Assembly: GCA_002748155.1 (NCBI GenBank)
Contig: PDRO01000003.1
Location: forward strand, 142,768 to 206,767
Length of the DNA stretch: 64,000 bases
Origin: Actinomycetales bacterium
Lineage (GTDB): Bacteria; Actinomycetota; Actinomycetes; Actinomycetales; Dermatophilaceae
Direction of reading: 5' to 3'
The notes under the pieces were generated by a model, which worked only from the letters and a program-made list of their open reading frames with translations, was not told the origin of the DNA and did no database searches. Within the stretch, counting starts at the first letter, position 1, and each line of letters opens with the position of its first letter. Positions 20,056-28,119 of the stretch are shown here, piece by piece. Both the position numbers and the translations under genes were made by a program.

Positions 20056-22121
20056 GTGTCGGCCGCCTGGATCGCCGTGATGGCCACGGTGTTGACGATG
20101 TCTTGCACGAGGGACCCTCGGGACAGGTCGTTGACCGGCTTGCACAACCCCTGGAGCACCGGCCCGATGGCTACGGCGCCGGCGCTGCGCTGCACGGCCT
20201 TGTAGGTGTTGTTGCCAGTGTTGAGGTCGGGGAAGATCAGCACGCTCGCCCGTCCGGCGACCGGCGAGTCCTTGGTCTTGGTTGCTGCGACGTCCGGCTC
20301 GACCGCGGCGTCGTATTGCATCGGCCCGTCGACGAGCAGGTCGGGAGTGCGCTGGCGCACCAGCTCCGTGGCGGCCCGGACCTTGTCGACATCGGCGCCG
20401 GTGCCGGATCTGCCAGTCGAATAGGACAGCATGGCCACCCGGGGCTCGACGCCGAACTGCTGGGCGGTGGCTGCTGAGGAGATCGCGATGTCGGCGAGTT
20501 GCTCCGCGGTCGGATCGGGGTTGATAGCGCAATCGCCGTAGACGAGGACCTTGTCGGGCAGGCACATGAAGAAAACGGAAGACACGACGGAGACACCGGG
20601 TCTGGCGCGGATCACTTGGAGCGCAGGCCGGATCGTGTGGGCTGTCGTGTTGACCGAGCCCGACACCACGCCGTCGGCGAGCCCGTCCAGGACCATCATC
20701 GTGCCGAAGTAGGACCCGTCTTGGGCCGAGTCCCAAGCCAAATCCCAGGTGACCGACTTGGCTTTGCGCAGCTCGACGAGCTCGTGCGCGAAGCGTTCGC
20801 GCAGGTTGTCGTTCACCGGGTCGAGGATCGCGGCCGCAGCGATGTCGACCTGCAAGCGTTGGGCTTTCGTCGCGATGACGTCGGGGTTGCCCAGCAGGGT
20901 GAGCCGAGCCACCTTGCGCCGGATGAGCTGATCGGCAGCCAGCAGGATGCGGTCCTCCTCACCCTCGGGCAGCACGATGTGCCGGTCGAGTTGGCGGGCC
21001 CGGTCGATGAGTTGATGCTCGAACATCAGCGGAGTCACCGCACCGGAGGAGGCGACGTCGAGGTTGTCGACGATCGCAGCCGTGTCGACGTGCTCCTCCA
21101 TGAGGGCCAAGGCGGTGTGGATCTTCCGGGTTGAGCTGCGGGTGATCCGGCCGACGACACTGCCGAACGTGGCAGCCGCCTCGGCCGTGTCCAGCGGCAC
21201 GGACACGACCGGCAAGGACAAGCGCAGACCGTCGACGAGAGTGGTGACCCGGGGGTCGACTTCGAGTCCGCCGTTGAGCACGATGCCGGCCAGCGCCGGG
21301 TAGTTCCACGAGTGGTGGGCCAGCAACAGCCCGAGGAGCACGTCGGCACGGTCACCGGGGACGAGAACGACCGAGCCTTCCGCGACTCGCGACAGCATGT
21401 TCGGCAGAGTCATCGCCCCGATGGCCAGCGAGATGGCTTCAAGGTCGAGCAGCGAATTGTCGCCGTGCACGAGGGTGCCACCACCGGCTTTCAACAGGTC
21501 CCGCACGGTTGGTGCCGCGAGCACGGGATGCGACGGCACGGCATACGTGCCACCGACTCCCGGCAGGCCCTCGAGTGCTGTGCAGGTCGCCTCGACGAGA
21601 TCCGGGTCCACCCGGTTGGCGATGATGGCCAACACCTGGGCATGATGCTGACGGATCACGGTGACGGTGTTCTCCGCGGCGACACGCAGCTGCGCAGGGG
21701 TCCGATCCTCCCCGGAGAGCACGACGACCATCGGCGAGGCCAGGTTGGCGGCCATCCGCGCATCGACCGAGACATCGGCCGGCGACCCGATATCGCTGTG
21801 ACCCGCGCCGTCGATCAGCGTCACCGGATGACGGTTCGCGATCAGATGGAAACGGTCGATGATCCGCGACATCGTCCGATCGGGGTGCGCGTGCAGGTCC
21901 GTGAACGTCTGGCCGATGCAATCAGCCAGGGGATCCGGCGCGGGGACCCGGGAGAGCAGCAGGTCGAGCGACGGGTTGTCATCGACGCTCGCCGAGCGCA
22001 CGAGAGGCCGATAGACGCCGACCGTTTCGGCCCGGCGGCCCAGCTGGTCGAGCAGCCCCAACGCGATAGCAGACCTGCCGGACCCGGCCTCGGCCGCGGC
22101 GAGGAATATGGACGTGGCCAC
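20052..22121 (-). CDS. pta: Phosphate acetyltransferase (long form)
   Basis: Converts acetyl-CoA and phosphate to acetyl phosphate and CoA. The 689-residue protein is the three-domain form: a P-loop domain resembling dethiobiotin synthase (about residues 1-210), a DRTGG-like regulatory domain (about 220-340), and the catalytic PTA domain (about 365-689) with VLPEGEEDRIL, PTAEQLADIAI and VAMLSYSTGRSG. The P-loop segment AAAEAGSGRSAIALG is degenerate relative to GxxGxGK[ST], as is common in this class. The GTG start has TAACCT six bases upstream (22128-22133, minus strand). Overlaps ackA. Confidence 0.95.
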   Translation of the reverse strand: MATSIFLAAAEAGSGRSAIALGLLDQLGRRAETVGVYRPLVRSASVDDNPSLDLLLSRVPAPDPLADCIGQTFTDLHAHPDRTMSRIIDRFHLIANRHPVTLIDGAGHSDIGSPADVSVDARMAANLASPMVVVLSGEDRTPAQLRVAAENTVTVIRQHHAQVLAIIANRVDPDLVEATCTALEGLPGVGGTYAVPSHPVLAAPTVRDLLKAGGGTLVHGDNSLLDLEAISLAIGAMTLPNMLSRVAEGSVVLVPGDRADVLLGLLLAHHSWNYPALAGIVLNGGLEVDPRVTTLVDGLRLSLPVVSVPLDTAEAAATFGSVVGRITRSSTRKIHTALALMEEHVDTAAIVDNLDVASSGAVTPLMFEHQLIDRARQLDRHIVLPEGEEDRILLAADQLIRRKVARLTLLGNPDVIATKAQRLQVDIAAAAILDPVNDNLRERFAHELVELRKAKSVTWDLAWDSAQDGSYFGTMMVLDGLADGVVSGSVNTTAHTIRPALQVIRARPGVSVVSSVFFMCLPDKVLVYGDCAINPDPTAEQLADIAISSAATAQQFGVEPRVAMLSYSTGRSGTGADVDKVRAATELVRQRTPDLLVDGPMQYDAAVEPDVAATKTKDSPVAGRASVLIFPDLNTGNNTYKAVQRSAGAVAIGPVLQGLCKPVNDLSRGSLVQDIVNTVAITAIQAADT

Positions 22122-22262
22122 ACACTCAGGTTAGTCCGCGCCGGTGACTACCCGCGGGAAACCAAGCCTCGTGCAGTCATTGGGCGCTCCGCCTCGCGCA
22201 ACCGGGTGCGCACCGGGTCGAGGTATGCCGGGTGCCCGTGCTAGCCTTCGAGGTCGCAACCG

Positions 22263-22345
22263 GTCCGGGTGGCGGAATGGCAGACGCGCTAGCTTGAGGT
22301 GCTAGTGCCCGAAAGGGCATGGGGGTTCAAGTCCCCCTCCGGACA
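22263..22345 (+). tRNA. tRNA-Leu(GAG)
   Basis: Class II tRNA of 83 bases. Acceptor GTCCGGG pairs with TCCGGAC plus discriminator A. The anticodon stem CTAGC/GCTAG closes loop TTGAGGT, giving anticodon GAG. A variable arm TGCCCGAAAGGGCA and T-arm GGGGG-TTCAAGT-CCCCC follow. CCA is not encoded. Transposase remnants begin within a few bases of its 3' end. Confidence 0.93.
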
Positions 22346-22349
22346 CTCA

Positions 22350-22708
22350 GAGTACGGGACCACGTGGCCGAAGGCCGCAGCGAAGATCACCGACGACCTC
22401 GACACGCTCTTGGCGTTCTGCGACTACCCCGCCGAGCACTGGGTCCATTTGCGGATCACGAACCCCATAGAGTCCGCCTTCGCGACCGTCCGGCTGTGGC
22501 AGCGGGTCACCAAAGGCCCCGGATCACGAGCTGCCGGTGTCGCGATGGCCTTCAAGCTCATCGAGTCCGCTCAAACCCGCTGGCGGGCAGTCAACGCTTC
22601 CCATGTGGTCGCCCTCTCCGCGCCGATGCCCGGTTCGAGAAGGGCAAACTCATCGAACGAGACGACGACCAGGCCCCCGGAATGGAAGGAGACCGCCTCG
22701 CCTCATAA
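22350..22708 (+). pseudogene. IS256-family transposase, C-terminal remnant
   Basis: Encodes the end of a mutator/IS256-type transposase: WPKAAAKITDDLD, FPAEHW-like YPAEHWVHLR, TNPIESAFATVRLW, then AMAFKLIESAQTRWRAVN. The first two thirds, including the catalytic aspartates, are absent. A one-base deletion near 22617 shifts the reading frame: HVVAL is read in one frame and ARFEKGKLIER in another. It begins directly after the tRNA, and the reading frame entering from the tRNA is accidental. Non-functional. Confidence 0.85.
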
Positions 22709-22730
22709 CCCGCCCATCAACAGGTCGTAC

Positions 22731-22940
22731 TCACGCATGTGAGCCCTTCCCGGTGTTGACGCCGAACGGCTTACAGCAGGGGCAGAACCCGACACCGGCC
22801 GTCACCACCGTCGTCACGACGACGATCACCACGATGAGTCCGAGCACCGAGGTAGCGCCGGTGTTGAAGGCGAAGATCGCGGCCACCGCAGCCGCGACTA
22901 AGCGGACGAGCCGATGGGCGTCACCCATGGTCGGGGCCAC
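22731..22940 (-). CDS. DUF2892 (YgaP-type transmembrane domain) protein
   Basis: A 69-residue membrane protein of the DUF2892 type. Two hydrophobic helices (about residues 12-27 and 30-50) are followed by the hallmark GFCPCCKPFGVNTGK. The GTG start at 22940 is set by AGGAGG four bases upstream; longer upstream starts lack a site. In some proteins this domain is fused to a rhodanese, but here it stands alone. It lies within the transposase-littered patch and may be carried material. Function unknown. Confidence 0.75.
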   Translation of the reverse strand: MAPTMGDAHRLVRLVAAAVAAIFAFNTGATSVLGLIVVIVVVTTVVTAGVGFCPCCKPFGVNTGKGSHA

Positions 22941-23103
22941 GTAGCCTCCTGGGAAATTGCTGCTGCGAGTATGCCGCGTTCCGGGGCGGACCGGCGGCAC
23001 GGCGTCCGCCCGAGAGAGTGTCGGCTTTCGGTGTTAGTCCTTGGACACGCCGAATGAGTGCTGGTGAGAGTGGTTGGTCACCGTGCCCGAGGCCCATACG
23101 GGT

Positions 23104-23290
23104 GTGAGCCCATTGAAGAAGGCAGCACAGAAGGGGAAAGCCCGGCACCAGGCTGGACGGCTGGTAGTCCGGGAGCTCGTGAAGGTTGCCCGGGCCCGTG
23201 GCGATGGCCTGATCCGCCCGGACGGGCTGGTGACGTCGATCATCAAGCAGGTTATCGAGGCGGCGGAGGATGCCAAGCATTCTGAGACGC
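23104..23290 (+). pseudogene. IS256-family transposase, N-terminal remnant
   Basis: From a GTG the frame reads a basic start, then VRELVKVARARGDGLIRPDG and VTSIIKQVIEAAEDA, the N-terminal helical region of IS256-type transposases (normally followed by a MTEHLGY segment). Homology stops at about 23290. The missing continuation is found on the opposite strand at 24403-24600. Confidence 0.65.
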
Positions 23291-23414
23291 GAATGGTCAC
23301 CAAACGGGCAACCGCGCCACCGCGCAGATGTTCGACTCGGCGTGTGGAGGACCCGACGTGGGGTAGCACAGGTAGCCTCGGCAGCCGATGCAGTCGATCG
23401 CCCCGGTGGCAGTT

Positions 23415-24335
23415 TCAGCCCTGGTCCCGGGTATCAATGAGCGGGTCTATCAGCTGGCAGCAATAGTCCCAGAGGGCGCCTGCGTTGGCGGTGTCGTAGG
23501 AGAGGGGAGAGCTGGGGCGTGCGGATCTGTGTGTGACGTATTTTCCGCCTAGTGCGAGTGCCGCTGGGTCGGTGGCCAACCAGCTCAGGTTGTCGGCCGA
23601 TTCGTCCACAGTGTTTGCCTCTGGGAACTTGGCGACGATACCCGCGATCCTCGAGTAGATAGAGCGAATGATAGGCGGATAGTCGCGCGCTAGTCCGGTC
23701 GCGGGCATGAGGCCGGGATCGAAGGCCAAGGCCCGGATCTCGTTGGGCTGCTCGCGGCGGTCGATCTCGTAGGCCATGTAGATCGAGCACAGCTTGCTCG
23801 TTGAGTAGCGAACACGGCCAGCTTGTGAACTCCTTGGAGCGTTGGCCGGCGGATAGAACAGAAGGGCGGGATCGCTCCACAGGGCCCCTGGAAATCCCCA
23901 GGCTCGTATTCCACCGCGGTGCGTTTCTGACCCGAGCGTGATGATGCGCGCGCCGGTTGGCATGCGGTCCCGCAGAAGCCGATATAGCAGGAAGTGTCCG
24001 AGAACATTGGTGGCCATGGTGAGTTCGAGTCCGTCGGCCGAGTACTCGATTCCGTTGACTACCTGAAGGCCGGCATTCATGACGATAGCGTCAAACCCGC
24101 CCGGCTCCTCCGTGAGGGACCGCCCGGCCTGTGCCACTGATGCGAGGTCTGCTAGGTCGCAGCGGACCCAACGTACGGGGTTCGCGTCGGGGTGGGCTTC
24201 GGCGACCGATTCTGCGAGCGATCGAGCCTTGGAGTCGTCGCGGGCGAGGATCGTGACTTCATGGCCGGTTGCGACTAGCGCGTGTGCAGTGCTCCAGCCG
24301 AGTCCCGATGTCGCCCCCGTCAAGAGGACCTTCAT
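23415..24335 (-). CDS. SDR family NAD(P)-dependent oxidoreductase
   Basis: Short-chain dehydrogenase/reductase of 306 residues. The Rossmann nucleotide loop is TGATSGLG (residues 7-14), NAG is present as MNAGLQ, the catalytic serine is in TLGSETH and the YxxxK pair is in YSTSK. Length and the extended C-terminus resemble retinol-dehydrogenase/oxidoreductase-like SDRs; the substrate is unknown. GGAGG lies about seven bases before the ATG. It sits between IS256 fragments and its codon use looks less GC-biased than its neighbours, so horizontal acquisition is likely. The frame is intact. Confidence 0.88.
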   Translation of the reverse strand: MKVLLTGATSGLGWSTAHALVATGHEVTILARDDSKARSLAESVAEAHPDANPVRWVRCDLADLASVAQAGRSLTEEPGGFDAIVMNAGLQVVNGIEYSADGLELTMATNVLGHFLLYRLLRDRMPTGARIITLGSETHRGGIRAWGFPGALWSDPALLFYPPANAPRSSQAGRVRYSTSKLCSIYMAYEIDRREQPNEIRALAFDPGLMPATGLARDYPPIIRSIYSRIAGIVAKFPEANTVDESADNLSWLATDPAALALGGKYVTHRSARPSSPLSYDTANAGALWDYCCQLIDPLIDTRDQG

Positions 24336-24402
24336 TGCGTGCCTCCGGCGAACCTGGGGCCCTTCTTGGTGCCGGACTGTCCGCCTCGGGTTGGCATTTC
24401 AT

Positions 24403-24600
24403 GCGTCGTTGTCGCGTCTTGACGATCACCGGTTCGACCGTGCCCTCCCGGACCCGAGGCACCTCGACCTCGACGGTGCCGACGTTGTCGGTCACCACAG
24501 TCAAGGTGCGCGAACCGTGACGGGGAGTTGCCGTGGTGACGTCCTTGCCCAGCGTGTGTGTCACAACCCAGGTGCTCGTTCATCTGGCCAGCATGGCGCG
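24403..24600 (-). pseudogene. IS256-family transposase, internal remnant
   Basis: Read on the minus strand, one frame gives GQMNEHLGCDTHAGQGRHHG and a second gives GSRTLTVVTDNVGTVEVEVP then VEPVIVKTRQRR. These are consecutive parts of the N-terminal third of an IS256-type transposase, so a frameshift separates them. The piece directly continues the plus-strand fragment that ends near 23290, as though the DNA between had been inverted. Confidence 0.75.
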
Positions 24601-24796
24601 AGCACTTCGCTTTCACCATCACTCGCTACGACATCGAGCCACTCGCCGGGCGAGTCTGGCAGCTCCGCCACCAATCACGGCATACGAGGCTTCCTATCTT
24701 GCGTTGGCCGAGGCGCTGTCGGCGCCACTGCTCACCTGTGACAGCCTGCTCGCTGCGGGCGGCTACCACGCCGACGTGAGAGTCGTGCATCACGGG
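24594..24796 (+). pseudogene. VapC-like PIN-domain toxin remnant, frameshifted
   Basis: C-terminal half of a PIN-domain ribonuclease toxin. One frame reads ITRYDIEPLAGRVWQLRH; the next frame continues ITAYEASYLALAEALSAPLL and ADVRVV, the usual VapC ending. The switch needs a single missing base near 24675. The N-terminal half is absent, cut by the abutting transposase fragment, and no antitoxin gene is seen. Non-functional. Confidence 0.7.
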
Positions 24797-24892
24797 ACTC
24801 CGAGCGAGCGGCCAGAGGACGACACCGGCAGCTCCGACAACGGGGTGGGCGCAGGCGGTTCGACACCCCGGACGACGGGGTAGCTTGGCAGC

Positions 24893-26239
24893 ATGCCCGA
24901 GCCGGTCGCGCCCATCCGCCCCGAGGACGAGGTCGTCGGGTTGTGTCAGGACCTCATCCGGATCCCGACGGTCAACACCGGCGACGACGCGAGTCAGGGG
25001 GAGCGGGCGGCCGCGGAATATGTCATGGCCGCCTTGTACGAGGTGGGCCTCGATCCGGTTCTCGTCGAGAGCAAACCCGGGCGCTCCAGCGTGATGGTCC
25101 GCCTCGACGGGTCTGATCCGAGCCGGCCGGGCCTGGTCGTGCATGGTCATCTCGATGTCGTCCCGGCACAGGCCGAGGACTGGCAGCTCGACCCCTTCTG
25201 CGGCGAAGAGCACGACGGGTGCATCTGGGGTCGAGGCGCGGTCGACATGAAAGACATGGACGCGATGATCCTCGCCGCGATCCGCGACCTGGCCCGCACC
25301 GGCGCCCGCCCGGCCCGCACGACCACCTTCGTGTTCTTCGCCGACGAGGAGGCCGGCGGCATCTGGGGCAGCCACTGGGTGGCCACGCACTATCCCGAGT
25401 GGTTCGAGGGAGCCACCGAAGCGATCAGCGAGGTGGGTGGTTTCAACGTCACGGTGCCCGCGGCTGGCACCGGCAAACCCACGCGAGCCTACCTCGTGCA
25501 GACCGCCGAGAAGGGCATCGCCTGGCTGCGGTTGCACGCCCACGGCCGGCCCGGCCACGGATCGGTGCCGACCGACACGAACGCGCTCGTTCGCCTAGCC
25601 CAGGCCCTGGCCCGGATCGACGCCTACGAGTGGCCGCTGGACTACATCGCCTCGGTGCGAGGGTTGCTTGACGGGCTGAGTTCGGTGACCGGCACCCGGT
25701 ATGCCGCTGCCCCGCCGGCCGCGCCACCCGGCGAGTTGCTGGAACTCCTCGGTGGCGCAGCGGGTTTCGTGCTCGGGACGCTACGGGACACCGCGCAGCC
25801 GACCATGCTGAGCGCGGGCTACAAACAGAATGTCATCCCGCAGGCCGCCACCGCCGCCCTGGACTGCCGGTTCCTGCCCGGCCACGAGCAGACCCTCATG
25901 GACACCATCGCCGAGTTGGCCGGCGAGCACGTGACCGTCGAGGTCGTCCACCGTGATGTCGCTCTCGATGCTCCGTTCTCCGGCTCCCTTGTCGAGGCGA
26001 TGCGCTCGTCGCTGCACGCGGAGGACCCGGATTCGGTCGTGCTCCCGTATTGCCTGTCCGGAGGCACCGACAACAAAGCGTTGAGCCGCCTCGGCATCAC
26101 CGGCTACGGTTTCGCGCCACTGCGCCTGCCGACCGAGCTCGACTTCGTGTCGATGTTCCACGGCATCGACGAACGAGTGCCGGTCGACGGACTGCGTTTC
26201 GGTGCCCGAGTCCTTCGGCGCTTCCTCGACCTCGCGTAG
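24893..26239 (+). CDS. M20/M25/M40 family metallopeptidase
   Basis: Zinc aminoacylase/carboxypeptidase-type hydrolase of 448 residues. Motifs are VVHGHLDVVPA (first zinc histidine and nearby aspartate), WGRGAVDMKD (bridging aspartate), FFADEEAGG (catalytic and metal glutamates) and a dimerisation domain with HGRPGHGSVP. A final metal-binding histidine is in SMFHGIDE. Start ATG 24893 is preceded by TAGCTT at 24881-24886. No signal peptide is seen, so it is cytoplasmic. Substrate is unknown; similar proteins cleave small peptides or N-acyl amino acids. Confidence 0.9.
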   Translation: MPEPVAPIRPEDEVVGLCQDLIRIPTVNTGDDASQGERAAAEYVMAALYEVGLDPVLVESKPGRSSVMVRLDGSDPSRPGLVVHGHLDVVPAQAEDWQLDPFCGEEHDGCIWGRGAVDMKDMDAMILAAIRDLARTGARPARTTTFVFFADEEAGGIWGSHWVATHYPEWFEGATEAISEVGGFNVTVPAAGTGKPTRAYLVQTAEKGIAWLRLHAHGRPGHGSVPTDTNALVRLAQALARIDAYEWPLDYIASVRGLLDGLSSVTGTRYAAAPPAAPPGELLELLGGAAGFVLGTLRDTAQPTMLSAGYKQNVIPQAATAALDCRFLPGHEQTLMDTIAELAGEHVTVEVVHRDVALDAPFSGSLVEAMRSSLHAEDPDSVVLPYCLSGGTDNKALSRLGITGYGFAPLRLPTELDFVSMFHGIDERVPVDGLRFGARVLRRFLDLA

Positions 26240-26283
26240 TGCCCGAGCTGCCGTAACGCCGGCCGTGGCACGGTGGCCCGTTG

Positions 26284-26330
26284 CAGAGGCAGTAGTCGCA
26301 GAGACAGCAGTCATTGAGACAGTAGTCACG
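26284..26330. repeat. Degenerate 15-17 base tandem repeat, three units
   Basis: Units at 26284-26298, 26299-26315 and 26316-26330 share CAGAGRCAGYAGTC. They fill the gap between the M20 peptidase and DUF5703 genes and run over the DUF5703 stop. Confidence 0.6.
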
Positions 26331-26508
26331 TGGTGCGGCGCACCCGGATGATCCGCCGACGCAACCACGCGCGGCGGAGCCCACCGGCATACACGACCCG
26401 CCGAGCCAGCTCCCACCGCCCGTATTCCGCGTGCTCGGCCAACGCGCGTCGCTCGTCGGCCCTGGGCACATCACGCCGGAAGACGAGCACCAGCTCTTCG
26501 TATTCCAT
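26326..26508 (-). CDS. DUF5703 family protein
   Basis: A 60-residue basic protein matching the actinobacterial DUF5703 family: MEYEE opening, RDVPRADERRALAEHAEYGR in the middle and WLRRRIIRVRR at the end. No cysteine or membrane segment. Function unknown; the family is typically found beside M20 peptidases, as here, in convergent orientation. Confidence 0.82.
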   Translation of the reverse strand: MEYEELVLVFRRDVPRADERRALAEHAEYGRWELARRVVYAGGLRRAWLRRRIIRVRRTT

Positions 26509-26594
26509 CGATTCTCATTGTGCGCCAACACCCGAGGCAGCCGATCCCGGCACCAGGCCTGCCGTGGCATTGGCGGACCAGATACCGTCGACTT

Positions 26595-27005
26595 ATGACC
26601 GCAGACCCGCGTGCCGCACTCACCAAACTCGTGTCGGCGCTGGAGCGCCACCTGGAAGTCGCCACGACCCGCCGGGATCCGGACCACACGGATGTCATCT
26701 CGGCGGCCGAAGCCATGGCTGAAGCCTTCGACGACTACGACGAAGCGCTGTTCGAGGCGACCGACGTGGCCACTCCACTCGCGGTGTTCGGTGACGACGA
26801 CGTCGACGCCGACTTGGATGCGGACCGGGTTTACGTGGGGCTCGACGACGACGACATCGACTTCGATGACGAAGACGACCTCGATGACGACGCCGATGAC
26901 GATGAGGACGGCGCCGATGACGACGAGGATGACGATGATGCCGAGGACGAGCTCGAGGCGGATGATGAACTCGATGCTGATGACGAGGATGATGAGGACG
27001 ACTGA
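26595..27005 (+). CDS. Acidic-tailed conserved actinobacterial protein
   Basis: A 136-residue protein with two parts. Residues 1-65 form a helical domain (ALTKLVSALERHLEVA, AAEAMAEAFDDYDEALFEA) seen in a conserved actinobacterial family sometimes labelled 'primosomal protein', a label I cannot support. Residues 70-136 are almost entirely Asp/Glu, encoded by repeated GAYGAY triplets. TACCGT lies six bases before the ATG (26583-26588). It could be a nucleic-acid mimic or chaperone-like polyanion, but that is speculation. Confidence 0.7.
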   Translation: MTADPRAALTKLVSALERHLEVATTRRDPDHTDVISAAEAMAEAFDDYDEALFEATDVATPLAVFGDDDVDADLDADRVYVGLDDDDIDFDDEDDLDDDADDDEDGADDDEDDDDAEDELEADDELDADDEDDEDD

Positions 27006-27039
27006 CGCCGGGCGAGGTCTGCGACGGTAGCCTCGGCCC

Positions 27040-28113
27040 ATGCGACTGGGCATCAACCTCGGCTATTGGGGAGCCGGCGACAATCAGGAGAACATCGTCC
27101 TAGCCGAGGAGGCCGATCGACTCGGGTATGCCGTGTGCTGGGCCGCCGAAGCTTACGGCTCCGACGTGCCGACCGTGCTTGCCTGGGTCGGGGCCCGCAC
27201 CTCCCGGATCGACCTGGGCGCAGCGGTCATGCAGATCCCGGCGCGCAGCCCGGCAATGACGGCGATGACCGCCGCCACCCTCGACACCCTCTCCGGTGGC
27301 CGGTTCCGGCTCGGTCTCGGCGTCAGTGGCCCGCAGGTCAGCGAAGGCTGGCACGGCGTACGATTCACCGCACCGCTAGCCCGCACCCGCGAATACGTCG
27401 AGATCGTGCGGATGGCGCTACGCCGCGAGATCGTCCACCACGAGGGCACCCACTTCACCCTCCCACTGCCCGACGGGCCGGGGAAGGCCCTCAAGCTCAC
27501 CGTGCGACCGGTCCGTGACCACGTGCCTCTCTACCTGGCCGCAGTCGGCCCGAAGAACCTCGAGCTCACCGGAGAGATCGCCGACGGCTGGCTGGCCATC
27601 TTCTTCAGCCCCGAGCACGGCAGCGACCACCTGGCACAGCTGCGTGCAGGTGCCCGCAAGAGCGGCCGTGGTGATGACGGGAGCGATCCGCTGACCGGCT
27701 TCGACGTCGTGCCCACCGTGCCGGTCGTCATCACCGACAACATGGACTATGCGTATGCCTCGGTCGCCAACTACGCGGCCCTCTACATCGGCGGGATGGG
27801 GTCACGGGAGAAGAACTTCTACAACCAGCTCGCCTGCCGGATGGGTTTCGAGGAGCAGGCCAAACAGGTGCAAGAGCTCTACTTGGCCGGAAAAGGCCGC
27901 GATGCTGCGGCTGCCGTGCCGCGGCAATTCCTCGACGAGACAAGTCTGCTCGGTCCCCGTGAACGGATCCGCGACCGGCTCGCGGCATACCACGAAGCCG
28001 GCGTGACCACGCTGTCGATCAGTCCGTTCGCTCCCTCCCGGGCGGCCCGGCGCGACACCGTGGTCGAGATGGCCGAGATTGCCAGCGAGTCGGGGCTCGT
28101 GCAGCTAGGCTGA
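27040..28113 (+). CDS. LLM class F420-dependent oxidoreductase
   Basis: Luciferase-like TIM-barrel protein of 357 residues. Starts with LGINLGYWG and contains LGAAVMQIPARSP, TLDTLSGGRFRLGLGVSGPQ and YLAAVGPKNLELTGEIADGW, a pattern typical of actinobacterial F420-using LLM enzymes. Substrate unknown. TAGCCT lies six bases before the ATG (27028-27033). The stop is seven bases before uppP, but uppP has its own promoter-like hexamer overlapping the end of this gene. Confidence 0.88.
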   Translation: MRLGINLGYWGAGDNQENIVLAEEADRLGYAVCWAAEAYGSDVPTVLAWVGARTSRIDLGAAVMQIPARSPAMTAMTAATLDTLSGGRFRLGLGVSGPQVSEGWHGVRFTAPLARTREYVEIVRMALRREIVHHEGTHFTLPLPDGPGKALKLTVRPVRDHVPLYLAAVGPKNLELTGEIADGWLAIFFSPEHGSDHLAQLRAGARKSGRGDDGSDPLTGFDVVPTVPVVITDNMDYAYASVANYAALYIGGMGSREKNFYNQLACRMGFEEQAKQVQELYLAGKGRDAAAAVPRQFLDETSLLGPRERIRDRLAAYHEAGVTTLSISPFAPSRAARRDTVVEMAEIASESGLVQLG

Positions 28114-28119
28114 CCGCTC

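Noticed and set aside
22299..22350. Protein start inside the tRNA leading into the transposase fragment
   Set aside because: The peptide from the tRNA body is an accident of reading through tRNA-Leu; only the part after the tRNA matches transposase.
22350..24890. Prophage or complete integrative element at the tRNA
   Set aside because: No integrase, capsid, terminase or replication gene is visible, only transposase fragments and short cargo.
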